DNA from: Anaerolineae bacterium
GTDB lineage: Bacteria; Chloroflexota; Anaerolineae; Aggregatilineales; Phototrophicaceae
Direction of reading: 5' to 3'
Length of the DNA: 64,000 nucleotides
Assembly (NCBI GenBank): GCA_022843745.1
Contig: JALHNB010000020.1
Span: 1 to 64,000 of the forward strand
How positions within the stretch are numbered: position 1 is the first letter of the stretch; every line of letters starts with the position of its first letter. Position numbers and translations under genes: made by a program. Shown here one piece after another: positions 34,963 through 43,041 of the stretch. The notes beneath the pieces were generated by a model that saw only the letters and a program-made list of their open reading frames with translations, ran no database searches and had not been told where the DNA came from.

Positions 34963-35742
34963 ATGCGCGAGTCATTGCGGGAGGCGATAGCGTTTTACGA
35001 GGCGGATCGCCTGCGCTACATCGTCCAACTGAAATATATTCATCTGTATGGGGAGCAGGTTCGCACGTTTTCCGTCGATGGCGGCGTGTTGCTGACGCTG
35101 CCAACCGAAGTGACTTTATGGGACGTGAAAGAGTATCCGAACTTTAAAATCATGCTGCTGCCAGCGGCTATCGATTCTGTGGCGGCTGAGAAGTTGGTGA
35201 AGGATGTGCGCGCGAATTTTGCGCCGGGTATCGTGTTTAAATTTTGTGAACCTGTGGCGAAAGCGGCTTTCCGGGCGGCGTTCGATCTGAAGCCGACTCG
35301 GACGCTTTACACCTATACGCTGGCGATTGGTGACAGTGCGGCGCTGCCGGATTCTTCGGATGTGAAAATCTCGGCGCAGTTTGATGAAGCCTGCATGGGT
35401 TTGTACGCCGCGAATGGTTACAGTCGCGAGAAAATGGAAGCGCTTTTCGCGGGTGATGCGCTGGCGTTCACGATTTACGATAACGGTGAGCCAGTTTCGG
35501 GGTGTTTCGCCTATCAGAATACCGCCAATATCTGGGAGATCGCGGGTGTGCGGACGCTGGAATCGGCACGGCGCAAAGGTTATGGGCGGGTCGTGGTCGC
35601 CGCCGCGCTGCGGACGCTGCATGAGAAAGGGTACATTCCGCGCTATCAGGTCGAATCGACAAACGTGCCATCGGTTCAACTGGCGGAGGCGCTGGGCATG
35701 ACGCGCTATCTCGAATTTGAACATTTCGTGTGGGAGTCATGA
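34963..35742 (+). CDS. GNAT family N-acetyltransferase (two-domain)
   Basis: The 259-residue protein has a C-terminal GNAT domain with CFAYQNTANIWEIAGVRTLE, the cofactor loop SARRKGYGRVVVAAAL, and VESTNVPSVQLAEALGMTRY near the end. The N-terminal half (about 1-120) is a divergent GNAT-like lobe. Substrate unknown. GAGGTA precedes the ATG. Its stop TGA overlaps the ATG of a 39-residue membrane peptide (ATGA), so it leads the acyl-transfer cassette. Confidence 0.8.
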   Translation: MRESLREAIAFYEADRLRYIVQLKYIHLYGEQVRTFSVDGGVLLTLPTEVTLWDVKEYPNFKIMLLPAAIDSVAAEKLVKDVRANFAPGIVFKFCEPVAKAAFRAAFDLKPTRTLYTYTLAIGDSAALPDSSDVKISAQFDEACMGLYAANGYSREKMEALFAGDALAFTIYDNGEPVSGCFAYQNTANIWEIAGVRTLESARRKGYGRVVVAAALRTLHEKGYIPRYQVESTNVPSVQLAEALGMTRYLEFEHFVWES

Positions 35743-35858
35743 TGAAGCGCATTTTTTCGCGGGAAAATCTTTTCGCGCTGGGTCTGTGCGTGATCGTGAT
35801 TCTGGTGCTGATCGCGACCAGTGACCGCGCCCCGACGTGGATTTATCAGGGATTCTAA
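35739..35858 (+). CDS. 39-residue single-pass membrane peptide
   Basis: The frame starts with ATGATG inside the stop of the GNAT gene and encodes a basic N-terminus (MMKRIFSREN), a membrane helix (about residues 11-28, rich in Leu/Ile/Val) and the tail DRAPTWIYQGF, then TAA at 35856-35858. Position and overlap imply translational coupling. Tails ending in IYQGF are, by recollection, seen next to MBOAT genes in Chloroflexota, so an accessory subunit of the acyltransferase is likely. Too short for standard gene finders. Confidence 0.65.
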   Translation: MMKRIFSRENLFALGLCVIVILVLIATSDRAPTWIYQGF

Positions 35859-35943
35859 GTGCCGAGTTTAAAGTGCTGAGTGCTGAGTTTCAGAAATTGC
35901 GTTTTCTCAGTACCCGGTACTCAGCACTTTTGACTGGATTGTT
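35859..35943. repeat. AGTGCTGAGT inverted words
   Basis: AGTGCTGAGTGCTGAGTTTC and, 35 bases on, GGTACTCAGCACTTTT form an inverted pair like the one at 6.4 kb, between the membrane peptide and the MBOAT gene. Confidence 0.65.
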
Positions 35944-37470
35944 ATGACTTTTGACCTCCTCGCTATTTTTATTGCGGTGATCGCTGCCGTCGTTTACACT
36001 GCGCTGCTCCCGGCGCGTTGGCGCGGCTGGGCGCTGATGATTGCCAGTATGATCGCCATTTATCGCCTGCAACCCGCGCTGCCGATTCGCTACCTCGATT
36101 TTATTTTGCCGACGGCGACGATTGTGATCGCTGTGGTGTGTTGGTGGGGGACGCGAAAGCCGGAACATGACGAATCTGCGAGGGCGCACAGCCGTGCGCC
36201 CCTACAAATTGCCTCTGAGGATCGGATTGCGTTGGGGGTGATTGCGGCGCTGGTGGTGGGGATGTCGCTGATGCGGTTCGTCGATGCGGATTTCCGGCTG
36301 ACGGCCTCGCGCCCGCCGGAGCCGCTATGGGTGATTGCGGCGTTGGTGGTGGTCGGGGTGAGTGTGGTCGGGGTGTCGGTGTGGGCAGGTCTCAGACCTG
36401 CCCCTACAGATGTCGATGGCACACAAAAAATATTCTCGCGGCAGCGGCGGGTGCTGACGGGCATGATTTTGTTGATTGTGCTGATTTTCGTGGTGTTCAA
36501 GACGGAGGCGCTGGCGACGGCATTGAGTCGATGGCTGCGGGCGCAGGCTGGGCAAGATATGTCGCTTGCCAGCATGATCGACCTCAATTGGCTGGGATTC
36601 TCGTACATCGCTTTTCGCTTGATTCACATGATGCGAGATCGGCAAAGCGGGCTACTCCCGGCGCTGACGCTGCGCGAAACGGTGACGTATCTGGTGTTTT
36701 TTCCGGCGCTGGTGGCAGGGCCGATTGACCGTGCCGAACGATTCGCCAAAGATTTCCGCGCACTGCGGGAAAAAATTGGCTTCGATGCGGGTCGCTGGAC
36801 GGAAGGAATCACGCGCATCGCCATCGGTATCCTCAAAAAATTCGTCATCGCAGACACGCTGGCGCAGGGGGCGGCGCTCAACGCTATCAACGCGGCACAG
36901 GCGAGTTCGACGTTGGCGCTGTGGGCGCTGCTGTATGGATATGCGCTGCGGTTGTTTTTCGATTTCAGCGGCTATTCGGACATCGCGATTGGCATGGGCA
37001 TTCTGTTCGGTGTGAAGCTGCCGGAGAATTTTGATCGTCCCTATCTCAAGACGAATCTGGCGGCGTTCTGGCAAAGCTGGCATATGACGTTGAGCAGTTG
37101 GGCGCGGTTTTACGTGTTTTCGCCGCTGTCCCGTGCGCTGCTGATGCGCAAGGTGAAGTCCGCACAGGTCGTTTTCATCACGCAGATGACGACGATGGGC
37201 GTGATCGGCTTGTGGCATGGCGTGACGCTCAATTTTTTGATCTGGGGTGTGTGGCATGGGATGGGGTTGTTCGTCCATAAGCAGTGGACAGACCGCACGC
37301 GGGCGCGGTATATGCGGCTGAGTGATCGGCAAAAACGCGCAGTGATGGTCGTTTCGTGGTTCGTCACGTTTCATTTTGTGGTGATCGGCTGGGTGTGGTT
37401 CGGGCTGCCGGATGTGGGGGAGTCGGTGAGGGTATTAGCGCGGCTGGTGGGGGTCACGCTCGTGCTATAA
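35944..37470 (+). CDS. MBOAT family membrane-bound O-acyltransferase with two repeat-derived insertions
   Basis: The 508-residue polytopic protein carries the AlgI/DltB-type core: FFPALVAGPIDRAERF, FFDFSGYSDIAIGMG, WQSWHMTLSSWARFYVFSP, and GLWHG with invariant His425 plus WHG with His438. It should transfer acyl groups from a cytosolic donor across the membrane onto a glycan, with the SGNH protein downstream as partner. Residues 80-88 (AHSRAPLQ) and 147-155 (WAGLRPAPT) are direct translations of CCCCTAC palindromes; both sit in the poorly conserved N-terminal part, so the enzyme may still work. Confidence 0.87.
   Translation: MTFDLLAIFIAVIAAVVYTALLPARWRGWALMIASMIAIYRLQPALPIRYLDFILPTATIVIAVVCWWGTRKPEHDESARAHSRAPLQIASEDRIALGVIAALVVGMSLMRFVDADFRLTASRPPEPLWVIAALVVVGVSVVGVSVWAGLRPAPTDVDGTQKIFSRQRRVLTGMILLIVLIFVVFKTEALATALSRWLRAQAGQDMSLASMIDLNWLGFSYIAFRLIHMMRDRQSGLLPALTLRETVTYLVFFPALVAGPIDRAERFAKDFRALREKIGFDAGRWTEGITRIAIGILKKFVIADTLAQGAALNAINAAQASSTLALWALLYGYALRLFFDFSGYSDIAIGMGILFGVKLPENFDRPYLKTNLAAFWQSWHMTLSSWARFYVFSPLSRALLMRKVKSAQVVFITQMTTMGVIGLWHGVTLNFLIWGVWHGMGLFVHKQWTDRTRARYMRLSDRQKRAVMVVSWFVTFHFVVIGWVWFGLPDVGESVRVLARLVGVTLVL
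36182..36205. repeat. CCCCTAC hairpin inside MBOAT reading frame (copy 1)
   Basis: GGGCGCAC, loop AGCC, GTGCGCCC, then CTAC: 24 bases, a multiple of three, read in frame as part of the acyltransferase. Confidence 0.8.
36383..36407. repeat. CCCCTAC hairpin inside MBOAT reading frame (copy 2)
   Basis: The GGGCAGGTCT and AGACCTGCCC arms are followed by CTAC. It is read as WAGLRPAPT, a peptide that recurs in many genomes carrying this repeat (recollection). Confidence 0.8.
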
Positions 37471-37489
37471 TTCGATTTTGGGAGGCGCA

Positions 37490-37843
37490 ATGATAACGGA
37501 TGAACTTCTTGAGCAACTGCATAAGGTGGATCGCGTTAATAAACTGCGAATTATTCAATTTTTGGCGGCTGATCTGATTGCGGAAGAAGAGACTGTGTTA
37601 GCTACACCCGACACATCCGAAACACTAAACGAGTTGCTTTCAATACCTGCTGAGGAGGCATTCGCCGCATTTCAGAATGACCTTCGTTTGCCATTTGGTT
37701 CTATTGAAGCTATTGTGGCAATCCTGGAAGAAGACCTTCCACAAGAACATCAAGAAGCTATTAAAGCACTACAAAAGAATGTCAAAAGTATCCGAAATAT
37801 GCTCGATATCGCTTTGAATTATCTGGAAATGCGCAAGAAATAA
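37490..37843 (+). CDS. Small helical protein with a histidine-kinase-dimerisation-like C-terminus lacking His
   Basis: The 117-residue soluble protein has two parts. The N-terminus (ITDELLEQLHKVDRVNKLRI) resembles helical leaders of small regulatory proteins. Residues 61-117 (FQNDLRLPFGSIEAIVAILE, then ALQKNVKSIRNMLDIALNYL) follow the pattern of a HisKA helical hairpin (HDLRTPL...), but Asn63 stands where the phosphoacceptor His would be. If correct it is a non-phosphorylatable dimerisation module. GGGAGG four bases before ATG 37490 fixes the start. It ends seven bases before the SGNH gene, so they are co-transcribed. Confidence 0.55.
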   Translation: MITDELLEQLHKVDRVNKLRIIQFLAADLIAEEETVLATPDTSETLNELLSIPAEEAFAAFQNDLRLPFGSIEAIVAILEEDLPQEHQEAIKALQKNVKSIRNMLDIALNYLEMRKK

Positions 37844-37850
37844 ATCCTAA

Positions 37851-39248
37851 ATGGCAAAATGGGATTGGCTCGAAAAATCACCCGCGACGTGGGGATTTGT
37901 GCTGCGGGTCGTCGTCAAGGCGGCGATTCTGTTCGCGCTGTGCAACGTGATTTACGCGGCGCTCAATCCGCTGGAAGCGTTGGGGCGAGTCTCGCTGTAT
38001 AACACGCTGCTGCCGGGGCGTGAACGCTTGCCCTACGGCGAAAACCCTGAGCAATCCTACAGCCTGAGTCTCAATAATATTCCGGCGATGTTCGCCAGCC
38101 ATGTGATTTCGCGTCCGAAGGCTGAGGGCGAATTTCGCGTCGTGCTGATCGGCGATTCCGGCGTGTGGGGGTGGTTTCTGGCGAATGGGGATACGTTGGC
38201 GGGGGTGATGAATGAACCTCTCCCCCAGCCCCTCTCCTTGCAAGGAGAGGGGAGTCAGGGGAGTCAGAGCAGTGATTACACGATATCACAATTCATAAGG
38301 GCGCAGCACGCTGTGCCCCTACAGATGAAGGCGATGGAGACAAGGGCATGGCACGCCATGCCCCTACAACCCGTTGGGTTTGCGTCACAGGTGGAGCAGA
38401 GTGGGGTGGTTGTTTATAATGTGGCCTATCCCATCATGTCGCTGACGAAGGATTTGCTGCTGCTGGACGAGGCGATGCGCTATCAGCCGGATATGATCGT
38501 GTGGCTGGTGACGTTGGAATCATTTCCGCGCGAGAAGCAGCTTTTTCCGCCGCTGGTGCAAAATAATGCCGCGCGAATCCGGCGGTTGGTGGAGGCTTAT
38601 GATTTGCGGGTCGTTGACAATGTAGGCCAAACGTCACCCCCCAACCGCGTTCGCGTATCCGCAAGCAGAGAGGGGGAGCCAGAAAATGGCGATCCTGGTA
38701 TCGCCGACAACATCAATGATCGTGAAGCATCCCGACTCATTGAGCCGAATTTTTTTGGGCGCACACTCATTGGTCAGCGGCGCGACGTGGCGGACTGGCT
38801 GCGCTTGCAGTTATACGGATTTTCGTGGGCGGCGACGGGAATCGACCAGTATATTCCTGACGAGATTCCGCTGCGGCAGTCGGATTTTGAGGTGGACGAA
38901 AGCTGGCAGAATTTTGATGTGCCGACAACGCTGACGGCTGACGATCTGGCGTTTGATGTGTTGGCGGCGGGCATCGAACGGGCAGGGAATGTGCCTGTGC
39001 TGATTATCAACGAGCCGATTTTTATCAGCGAAGGAGAAAACAGCGATCTGCGCTACAACAGTTGGTATCCGCGCTGGGCGTATGACCAGTATCGTGATTT
39101 GTTGGCGCAAGAGGCGCGTGTGAACGGCTGGCAATATGTCGATCTGTGGGACAGCATTGACGCGGCGGAATTTACAGACAGCCCAGTACACCTCACGGCG
39201 GCAGGAACGCACATTTTGGCGGAGCAGGTGCGGAATATTTTGCCGTGA
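37851..39248 (+). CDS. Membrane-anchored SGNH-like hydrolase (MBOAT partner) invaded by repeats
   Basis: The 465-residue product has an N-terminal membrane anchor (about 15-38), block I GDSGVWGW (101-108) and a C-terminal DSPVHLTAAG with Asp443/His447, the layout of DltD/AlgX-like partners of MBOAT acyltransferases. Two tracts are repeat-derived: about 122-175 (a C-rich hairpin and two CCCCTAC palindromes) and about 262-277. Despite these, the frame stays open end to end. The first insertion follows block I by only 15 residues, so folding there must tolerate a long loop. The gene closely follows the small helical protein. Confidence 0.8.
   Translation: MAKWDWLEKSPATWGFVLRVVVKAAILFALCNVIYAALNPLEALGRVSLYNTLLPGRERLPYGENPEQSYSLSLNNIPAMFASHVISRPKAEGEFRVVLIGDSGVWGWFLANGDTLAGVMNEPLPQPLSLQGEGSQGSQSSDYTISQFIRAQHAVPLQMKAMETRAWHAMPLQPVGFASQVEQSGVVVYNVAYPIMSLTKDLLLLDEAMRYQPDMIVWLVTLESFPREKQLFPPLVQNNAARIRRLVEAYDLRVVDNVGQTSPPNRVRVSASREGEPENGDPGIADNINDREASRLIEPNFFGRTLIGQRRDVADWLRLQLYGFSWAATGIDQYIPDEIPLRQSDFEVDESWQNFDVPTTLTADDLAFDVLAAGIERAGNVPVLIINEPIFISEGENSDLRYNSWYPRWAYDQYRDLLAQEARVNGWQYVDLWDSIDAAEFTDSPVHLTAAGTHILAEQVRNILP
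38217..38256. repeat. C-rich/G-rich hairpin inside SGNH reading frame
   Basis: A perfect 24-bp palindrome at 38229-38252 (half-site CCCCTCTCCTTG) is preceded by CCTCTCCCCCAG. It is the same family as the intergenic copies, here translated as PLPQPLSLQGEG. Confidence 0.8.
38299..38322. repeat. CCCCTAC hairpin inside SGNH reading frame (copy 1)
   Basis: GGGCGCAGCACGCTGTGCCC followed by CTAC: 24 bases, in frame, encoding RAQHAVPL. Confidence 0.8.
38344..38367. repeat. CCCCTAC hairpin inside SGNH reading frame (copy 2)
   Basis: GGGCATGGCACGCCATGCCC followed by CTAC: 24 bases, in frame, encoding RAWHAMPL. Its stem differs from copy 1 but remains self-complementary. Confidence 0.8.
38634..38680. 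repeat. C-rich repeat remnant inside SGNH reading frame
   Basis: CACCCCCCAACCGCGTTCGC and CGCAAGCAGAGAGGGGGAG resemble the intergenic C-rich/G-rich repeats (compare 24237-24274). The tract is translated as SPPNRVRVSASREGE. Confidence 0.7.
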
Positions 39249-39267
39249 ACTATTTCAAGCAGTGTTT

Positions 39268-39292
39268 GGGCGAAGCAGCGCCTCGCCCCTAC
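39268..39292. repeat. CCCCTAC hairpin family
   Basis: GGGCGAAGCAGCGCCTCGCCCCTAC is split here as the arms GGGCGA and TCGCCC followed by CTAC. It lies between convergent genes, just after the SGNH stop. Confidence 0.65.
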
Positions 39293-39323
39293 GGGAGTCG
39301 TATTTGTGAATCATTGCGGGTCT

Positions 39324-39956
39324 CTAATCAAACGACTTTACAATCGTCTCGAAAAATACGCCTTTTGTATCGGGTGTTAATTCAATGTATGGGATGCTGG
39401 ATGAATCATCGCCGCAGCCGACCAGGATATCAAAGTCCATCGCCCGCAAATGCCCCAAACTTGCTTTGACTTTGGCATAGGTTTTGCTGCCCACGATCCA
39501 TTTTTGACCGTCAAAATAGAGAAAATCGCCCGTAAACAGGTAACGTTTATCGTTGAGGGTGAGCAGGTAACACACGCCGCCGGAAGTATGTCCGGGTGTG
39601 GGGATGACGCTCAGATGAGGTTCGATTTCGTGTCCCACAAAATCGAAGGCGACGACAGCATTGACTCCGCGCTTTTTGATTTTCGGCGCTTCGATCCGGC
39701 TGCAATAAATCCCCGCGTTGAATCTTTTGGCGACATCCTCGACGTGTTCGCCCGCGAAATGATAGTCGGTAATGTAGATGCGCTGGATGCCACCCACGCG
39801 CTCGATAGCCTCATATTCGTTTTCGATGGATGCCGTCTGGGCCATCCGTGCGAATAAAATATTGCCCTCGGCTCGTTTGACGAAGTAGGAATACCCCCAG
39901 CCGCCGGAAGATTCATCACGGCTGACTTTAAAAATACCCGGCAATAATTCCAGCAT
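39324..39956 (-). CDS. Metallo-beta-lactamase-fold protein with altered metal motif
   Basis: The 210-residue protein has the MBL fold order: early strand GNILFARMAQTAS, then YITDYHFAGEH where the canonical THxHxDH should be, later TPGHTSGGV (His123) and FTGDFLYFDG (Asp144). Compared with the canonical motif the first His is Asp64, and the Asp-His pair reads Ala68-Gly69; only His66 is retained, with Glu70/His71 possibly substituting. It may bind one metal or have lost activity. AAGGATAG precedes the start. The neighbouring DinB-like gene reads in the same direction. Confidence 0.75.
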   Translation of the reverse strand: MLELLPGIFKVSRDESSGGWGYSYFVKRAEGNILFARMAQTASIENEYEAIERVGGIQRIYITDYHFAGEHVEDVAKRFNAGIYCSRIEAPKIKKRGVNAVVAFDFVGHEIEPHLSVIPTPGHTSGGVCYLLTLNDKRYLFTGDFLYFDGQKWIVGSKTYAKVKASLGHLRAMDFDILVGCGDDSSSIPYIELTPDTKGVFFETIVKSFD

Positions 39957-39987
39957 GGTTGGCTATCCTTGTCGATTCAAATCAACA

Positions 39988-40566
39988 TTATATGCTGACA
40001 GTACCCGGCACACCCTGAAGACCGAGCAGACATTCCATCATGCCCAGGTGTCGATTTTCATGGGTGATATGCACGATCAGCGCATGACCGACACTATTTT
40101 CTCCATAGATGCCTTCGGTCAGCGGTTGTGGCTGTTCGGCGGCCTGAAATTGGGTATTGTCAATGGCCTGGGCAGCCTGATCCGCGAGCGCAAATGCCCG
40201 ACTCATATAATCCAGAAGTTCGGCTTTGGCGGGAAAGGGGAGTGCCAGCGCAACCTCGTCCGGCATTTCCATCCCGGTTTCGGCATAGCCCAACTGCGCC
40301 GGGAAACCCCAGCGACGTATCAAATTATCAGCGTGCCAAATCTGGACTCCCGGCGGCAGGCGGCGGCTGAGTTCGGGTGTCATGCCGGGGACGCTGGCCT
40401 GGAAATAATCCGCCCATCGCGCGAGATGCCATGCGTGCCACGCAATCGAGTTGGTTCTGGCGTTGAACTGCCAATAAAATTGGTCGTCGGTCATTTTGTT
40501 GAGGTATTTCAGAAGGCGCTGGTGGGTGAAACAATAATTTTCGATGGCGATAGCTGCCGATGTCAT
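39988..40566 (-). CDS. DinB-family four-helix protein
   Basis: The 192-residue protein matches the DinB/YfiT helical-bundle family: NYCFTHQRLLKYLNKMTDDQ, then SIAWHAWHLARWADYF with His44/His47, and VGHALIVHITHENRHLGMME near the C-terminus. The histidines form the metal triad used by thiol-dependent transferases of this family. AAGGAG seven bases before ATG 40566 sets the start rather than the ATG at 40584. It ends about 30 bases from the upstream end of the MBL-fold gene, suggesting a two-gene unit. Confidence 0.82.
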   Translation of the reverse strand: MTSAAIAIENYCFTHQRLLKYLNKMTDDQFYWQFNARTNSIAWHAWHLARWADYFQASVPGMTPELSRRLPPGVQIWHADNLIRRWGFPAQLGYAETGMEMPDEVALALPFPAKAELLDYMSRAFALADQAAQAIDNTQFQAAEQPQPLTEGIYGENSVGHALIVHITHENRHLGMMECLLGLQGVPGTVSI

Positions 40567-40671
40567 AAGCCTCTCCTTCATCATATGGGTATATTCGTAA
40601 ATTCGGTTTAAAAGGGCGCAATAATGCCAATGAACTATTTATTTCGGTAATGTCGTCAACATTGAGTGTAA

Positions 40672-40961
40672 GGGCACGATGCATCGTGCCCCATATACAC
40701 CAACTTAAGGGAATTTAGGGCATCCTCTCGCAACAAGCAGTCGCCGATTGCCCCGTCCGCCGTAGGCTGGAAGCCCTACGGCTAGGTTTCAAAGCCCTCT
40801 CAAAGAGGGCTACCTGGCGCAATCTGGTTTTTCAGCCTGCTTCGAGCAGGCTTGCTTCCATTAGCCAGGTGGCTTCTAGCCCCTGGCAACGTAATAATGA
40901 CATTCATCGGCATCAAGATCGTTCTTAAGTTGGTGCATATGGGGCACGATGCATCGTGCCC
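40672..40961. mobile_element. 290-bp non-coding element with 38-bp terminal inverted repeats
   Basis: The left arm 40672-40709 (from GGGCACGATGCATCGTG to CACCAACTTAAG) and the right arm 40924-40961 are inverted with one mismatch. Each arm contains a CCCCTAC-family palindrome at its outer end. The 214-base centre holds further hairpins, such as AGCCCTCTCAAAGAGGGCT and GCCTGCTTCGAGCAGGC, but no gene. It looks like a composite MITE or two palindromes in inverted orientation that could move together. Confidence 0.65.
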
Positions 40962-41225
40962 CTACGAAATGCGTTACCGATTTATTTTGTTCACAAGCAT
41001 TATCATGCCCCCACGCGGATCATTGCCGATTTATTTTGTTCACACCATCATTGCGTCCCTAACGGAGATACCGAACCTTAGGATCGATACTAAGTGATAC
41101 AGTTGCCGAAATAAATGATTCTCTTTCCGATTATACACCGAAGAAACAGGGCAATTTTATCGAAAAGCGCCTTAAAATCGTGAACTTTCGATGAGGGTGT
41201 GTCACGCTGAAGGCGCGGCGAAAGT
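40962..41225. other. Spacer with CGATTTATTTTGTTCACA direct repeat
   Basis: The tract GATTTATTTTGTTCACA occurs twice (about 40979 and 41027), with related flanking bases (GTTACC, CATTGCC). No gene is recognised. Confidence 0.5.
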
Positions 41226-42893
41226 TTATAAAACAGGCAATTGCGATTGGGCTGAGGGTGTATTGACGGGCTGCGTCCGGGGAAGGGTGATGAAAAAGGT
41301 TGTGCCGACACCCAGTTCGCTTTTGATAGTAATCGTGCCGGAGTGAGCCTCAATCATCTGCTTGACGATCACCATGCCCAGACCTGTACCCTGGATACCG
41401 CCCGCATTGCCTGCGCGATAGAACGGCTCAAATAAGTGTTCCAAATCGCTTTCGGGAATACCAATGCCTTCATCGTGAATAGCGATAACCACGAACTCAC
41501 CCTCGCAGGACAAATTCAACCGAATTGTGCCACCTTCTGGCGAATATTTGACGGCGTTGGAAAGCAGGTTGGAGATGGCGCGTTGCAGAAGCTTTTCATC
41601 GATCTGGGCGTTGGTGTCTTCGCACATTTTTGTAAAGACCAACGGGTGGAGCGTTCCAACCGTCAGTTGATGATCCTCAATCAGAGTGCAGCAGAATTTT
41701 TCCAGATCGCACGGCGCGGGATTGAAACCGAGGCCGACTGACTCGGACTGGTTCAACAGGAGAATGTCATTGAGAAGGTCAAGCTGACGTGTGACCTGGT
41801 TTTCGATTATGTTGAGGTGGCGCGATTTCTGGGCATCGGTCAGTCGATCTGCATAATTTTTGAGGATGTCGGCAGAGGAGAGAATGATGGCAAGCGGCGT
41901 GCGGAAGTCGTGCGATAACATTGACATGAATTCGGATCGGAGTTTTCGGAGTTCTTTTTCTTTGTCATAGGCGCTGCGTAAGGTTTGCTCGGCCTGCTTT
42001 TGCGCGGTGACATCGCGAACAATGGTCTGAACAGCCCAGGGCTTGCTATCGTGATAAATGGCAGATGCCAACTGATGAGCGATAATTTCCTGACCGGTTT
42101 TTGTGCGGACGCGGAATTCGCCTACTTCTTTTTGGAAGCCAGTCTCAGCGATTTCAGCCAGAATATCAATTGCTGCCGAAAGCTGATCCTGGCTGAGGAT
42201 AGAAGCGAGGCTGAAGGCTAAAAACTCCTCTCTAGTATAGCCGAGAAGTTGCAGCGCTGCGTTATTCGCGTCGGTAAAATTGCCTTCAAAATCGGTGATA
42301 ATGACGGCATCCAGCGAACGTTCAAACAGGGCTTTATAGCGCTCCTCGGATTCTTTCATGGCTTCCTGCGCCTGCCTGCGTTCGATCAATTCGCTGCGGA
42401 GGATGATCTCGCTCATCACAGAGGCGGCAAGGTCTTGCAGAATCGCGATTTCATCTTCTGACCATACACGCGGCACGACATCGATCACGCAAAAACTGCC
42501 GATCACAATATCCTGCGGCGGTATCACCAGTGGAATGCCTGCGTATGACCTGACACCGAATTCCGGGATTAAGGGATTGTCGTAGGCGAGTGGGTGGTCG
42601 GAAGCGTTCTCGATAATCAGCGGTTGGCCTGTTGCCACCATGTGTTTACAGACCGAGTGTGAGAGTGGGAGTTGGCGATGTGATGCCAAAGGCTCGGAAA
42701 TACCGACCGCGCTTTTGATAAATTGACGATCTGTATCAATGAGCGAAATCAGCGACACAGGTGCTTTCAGAATCCTGCTTGCAAGCCGGGTGAGGCGATC
42801 AAAAGCAGGCTCTGTGGGCGTATCGAGGAGTAATAATCGATGTAAGGCCGCCAGACGCTCAGGATTACGGATAAAATCATCCGTCATTATCAA
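41226..42893 (-). CDS. GAF-PAS sensor histidine kinase
   Basis: The 555-residue soluble kinase has a GAF domain (about 25-160; VCKHMVATGQPLIIENASDH is typical), a PAS domain (about 185-300) and HisKA with phosphoacceptor His328 (MLSHDFRTPL). HATPase_c has the N box NLLSNAVKYS and G boxes DEGIGIP and GTGLGM. There are no membrane helices, so it senses a cytosolic signal such as a small ligand or redox state. TTG 42893 has AGGA seven bases upstream; an ATG at 42887 is the alternative. No response regulator is adjacent; the nearest lone receivers are far away. Confidence 0.9.
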   Translation of the reverse strand: MIMTDDFIRNPERLAALHRLLLLDTPTEPAFDRLTRLASRILKAPVSLISLIDTDRQFIKSAVGISEPLASHRQLPLSHSVCKHMVATGQPLIIENASDHPLAYDNPLIPEFGVRSYAGIPLVIPPQDIVIGSFCVIDVVPRVWSEDEIAILQDLAASVMSEIILRSELIERRQAQEAMKESEERYKALFERSLDAVIITDFEGNFTDANNAALQLLGYTREEFLAFSLASILSQDQLSAAIDILAEIAETGFQKEVGEFRVRTKTGQEIIAHQLASAIYHDSKPWAVQTIVRDVTAQKQAEQTLRSAYDKEKELRKLRSEFMSMLSHDFRTPLAIILSSADILKNYADRLTDAQKSRHLNIIENQVTRQLDLLNDILLLNQSESVGLGFNPAPCDLEKFCCTLIEDHQLTVGTLHPLVFTKMCEDTNAQIDEKLLQRAISNLLSNAVKYSPEGGTIRLNLSCEGEFVVIAIHDEGIGIPESDLEHLFEPFYRAGNAGGIQGTGLGMVIVKQMIEAHSGTITIKSELGVGTTFFITLPRTQPVNTPSAQSQLPVL

Positions 42894-43041
42894 TATATAA
42901 TCCTATATTAAGATTACTTACTCTATGTATTATATATTTGATTTGAAAATTCTAGATGAATGCTGACGAAGAAACCTGCATTGACCGTGATAGCTACAAG
43001 CAATCCGATCTTCCACGATCAGCGTTTTTATGGGGCATGGA

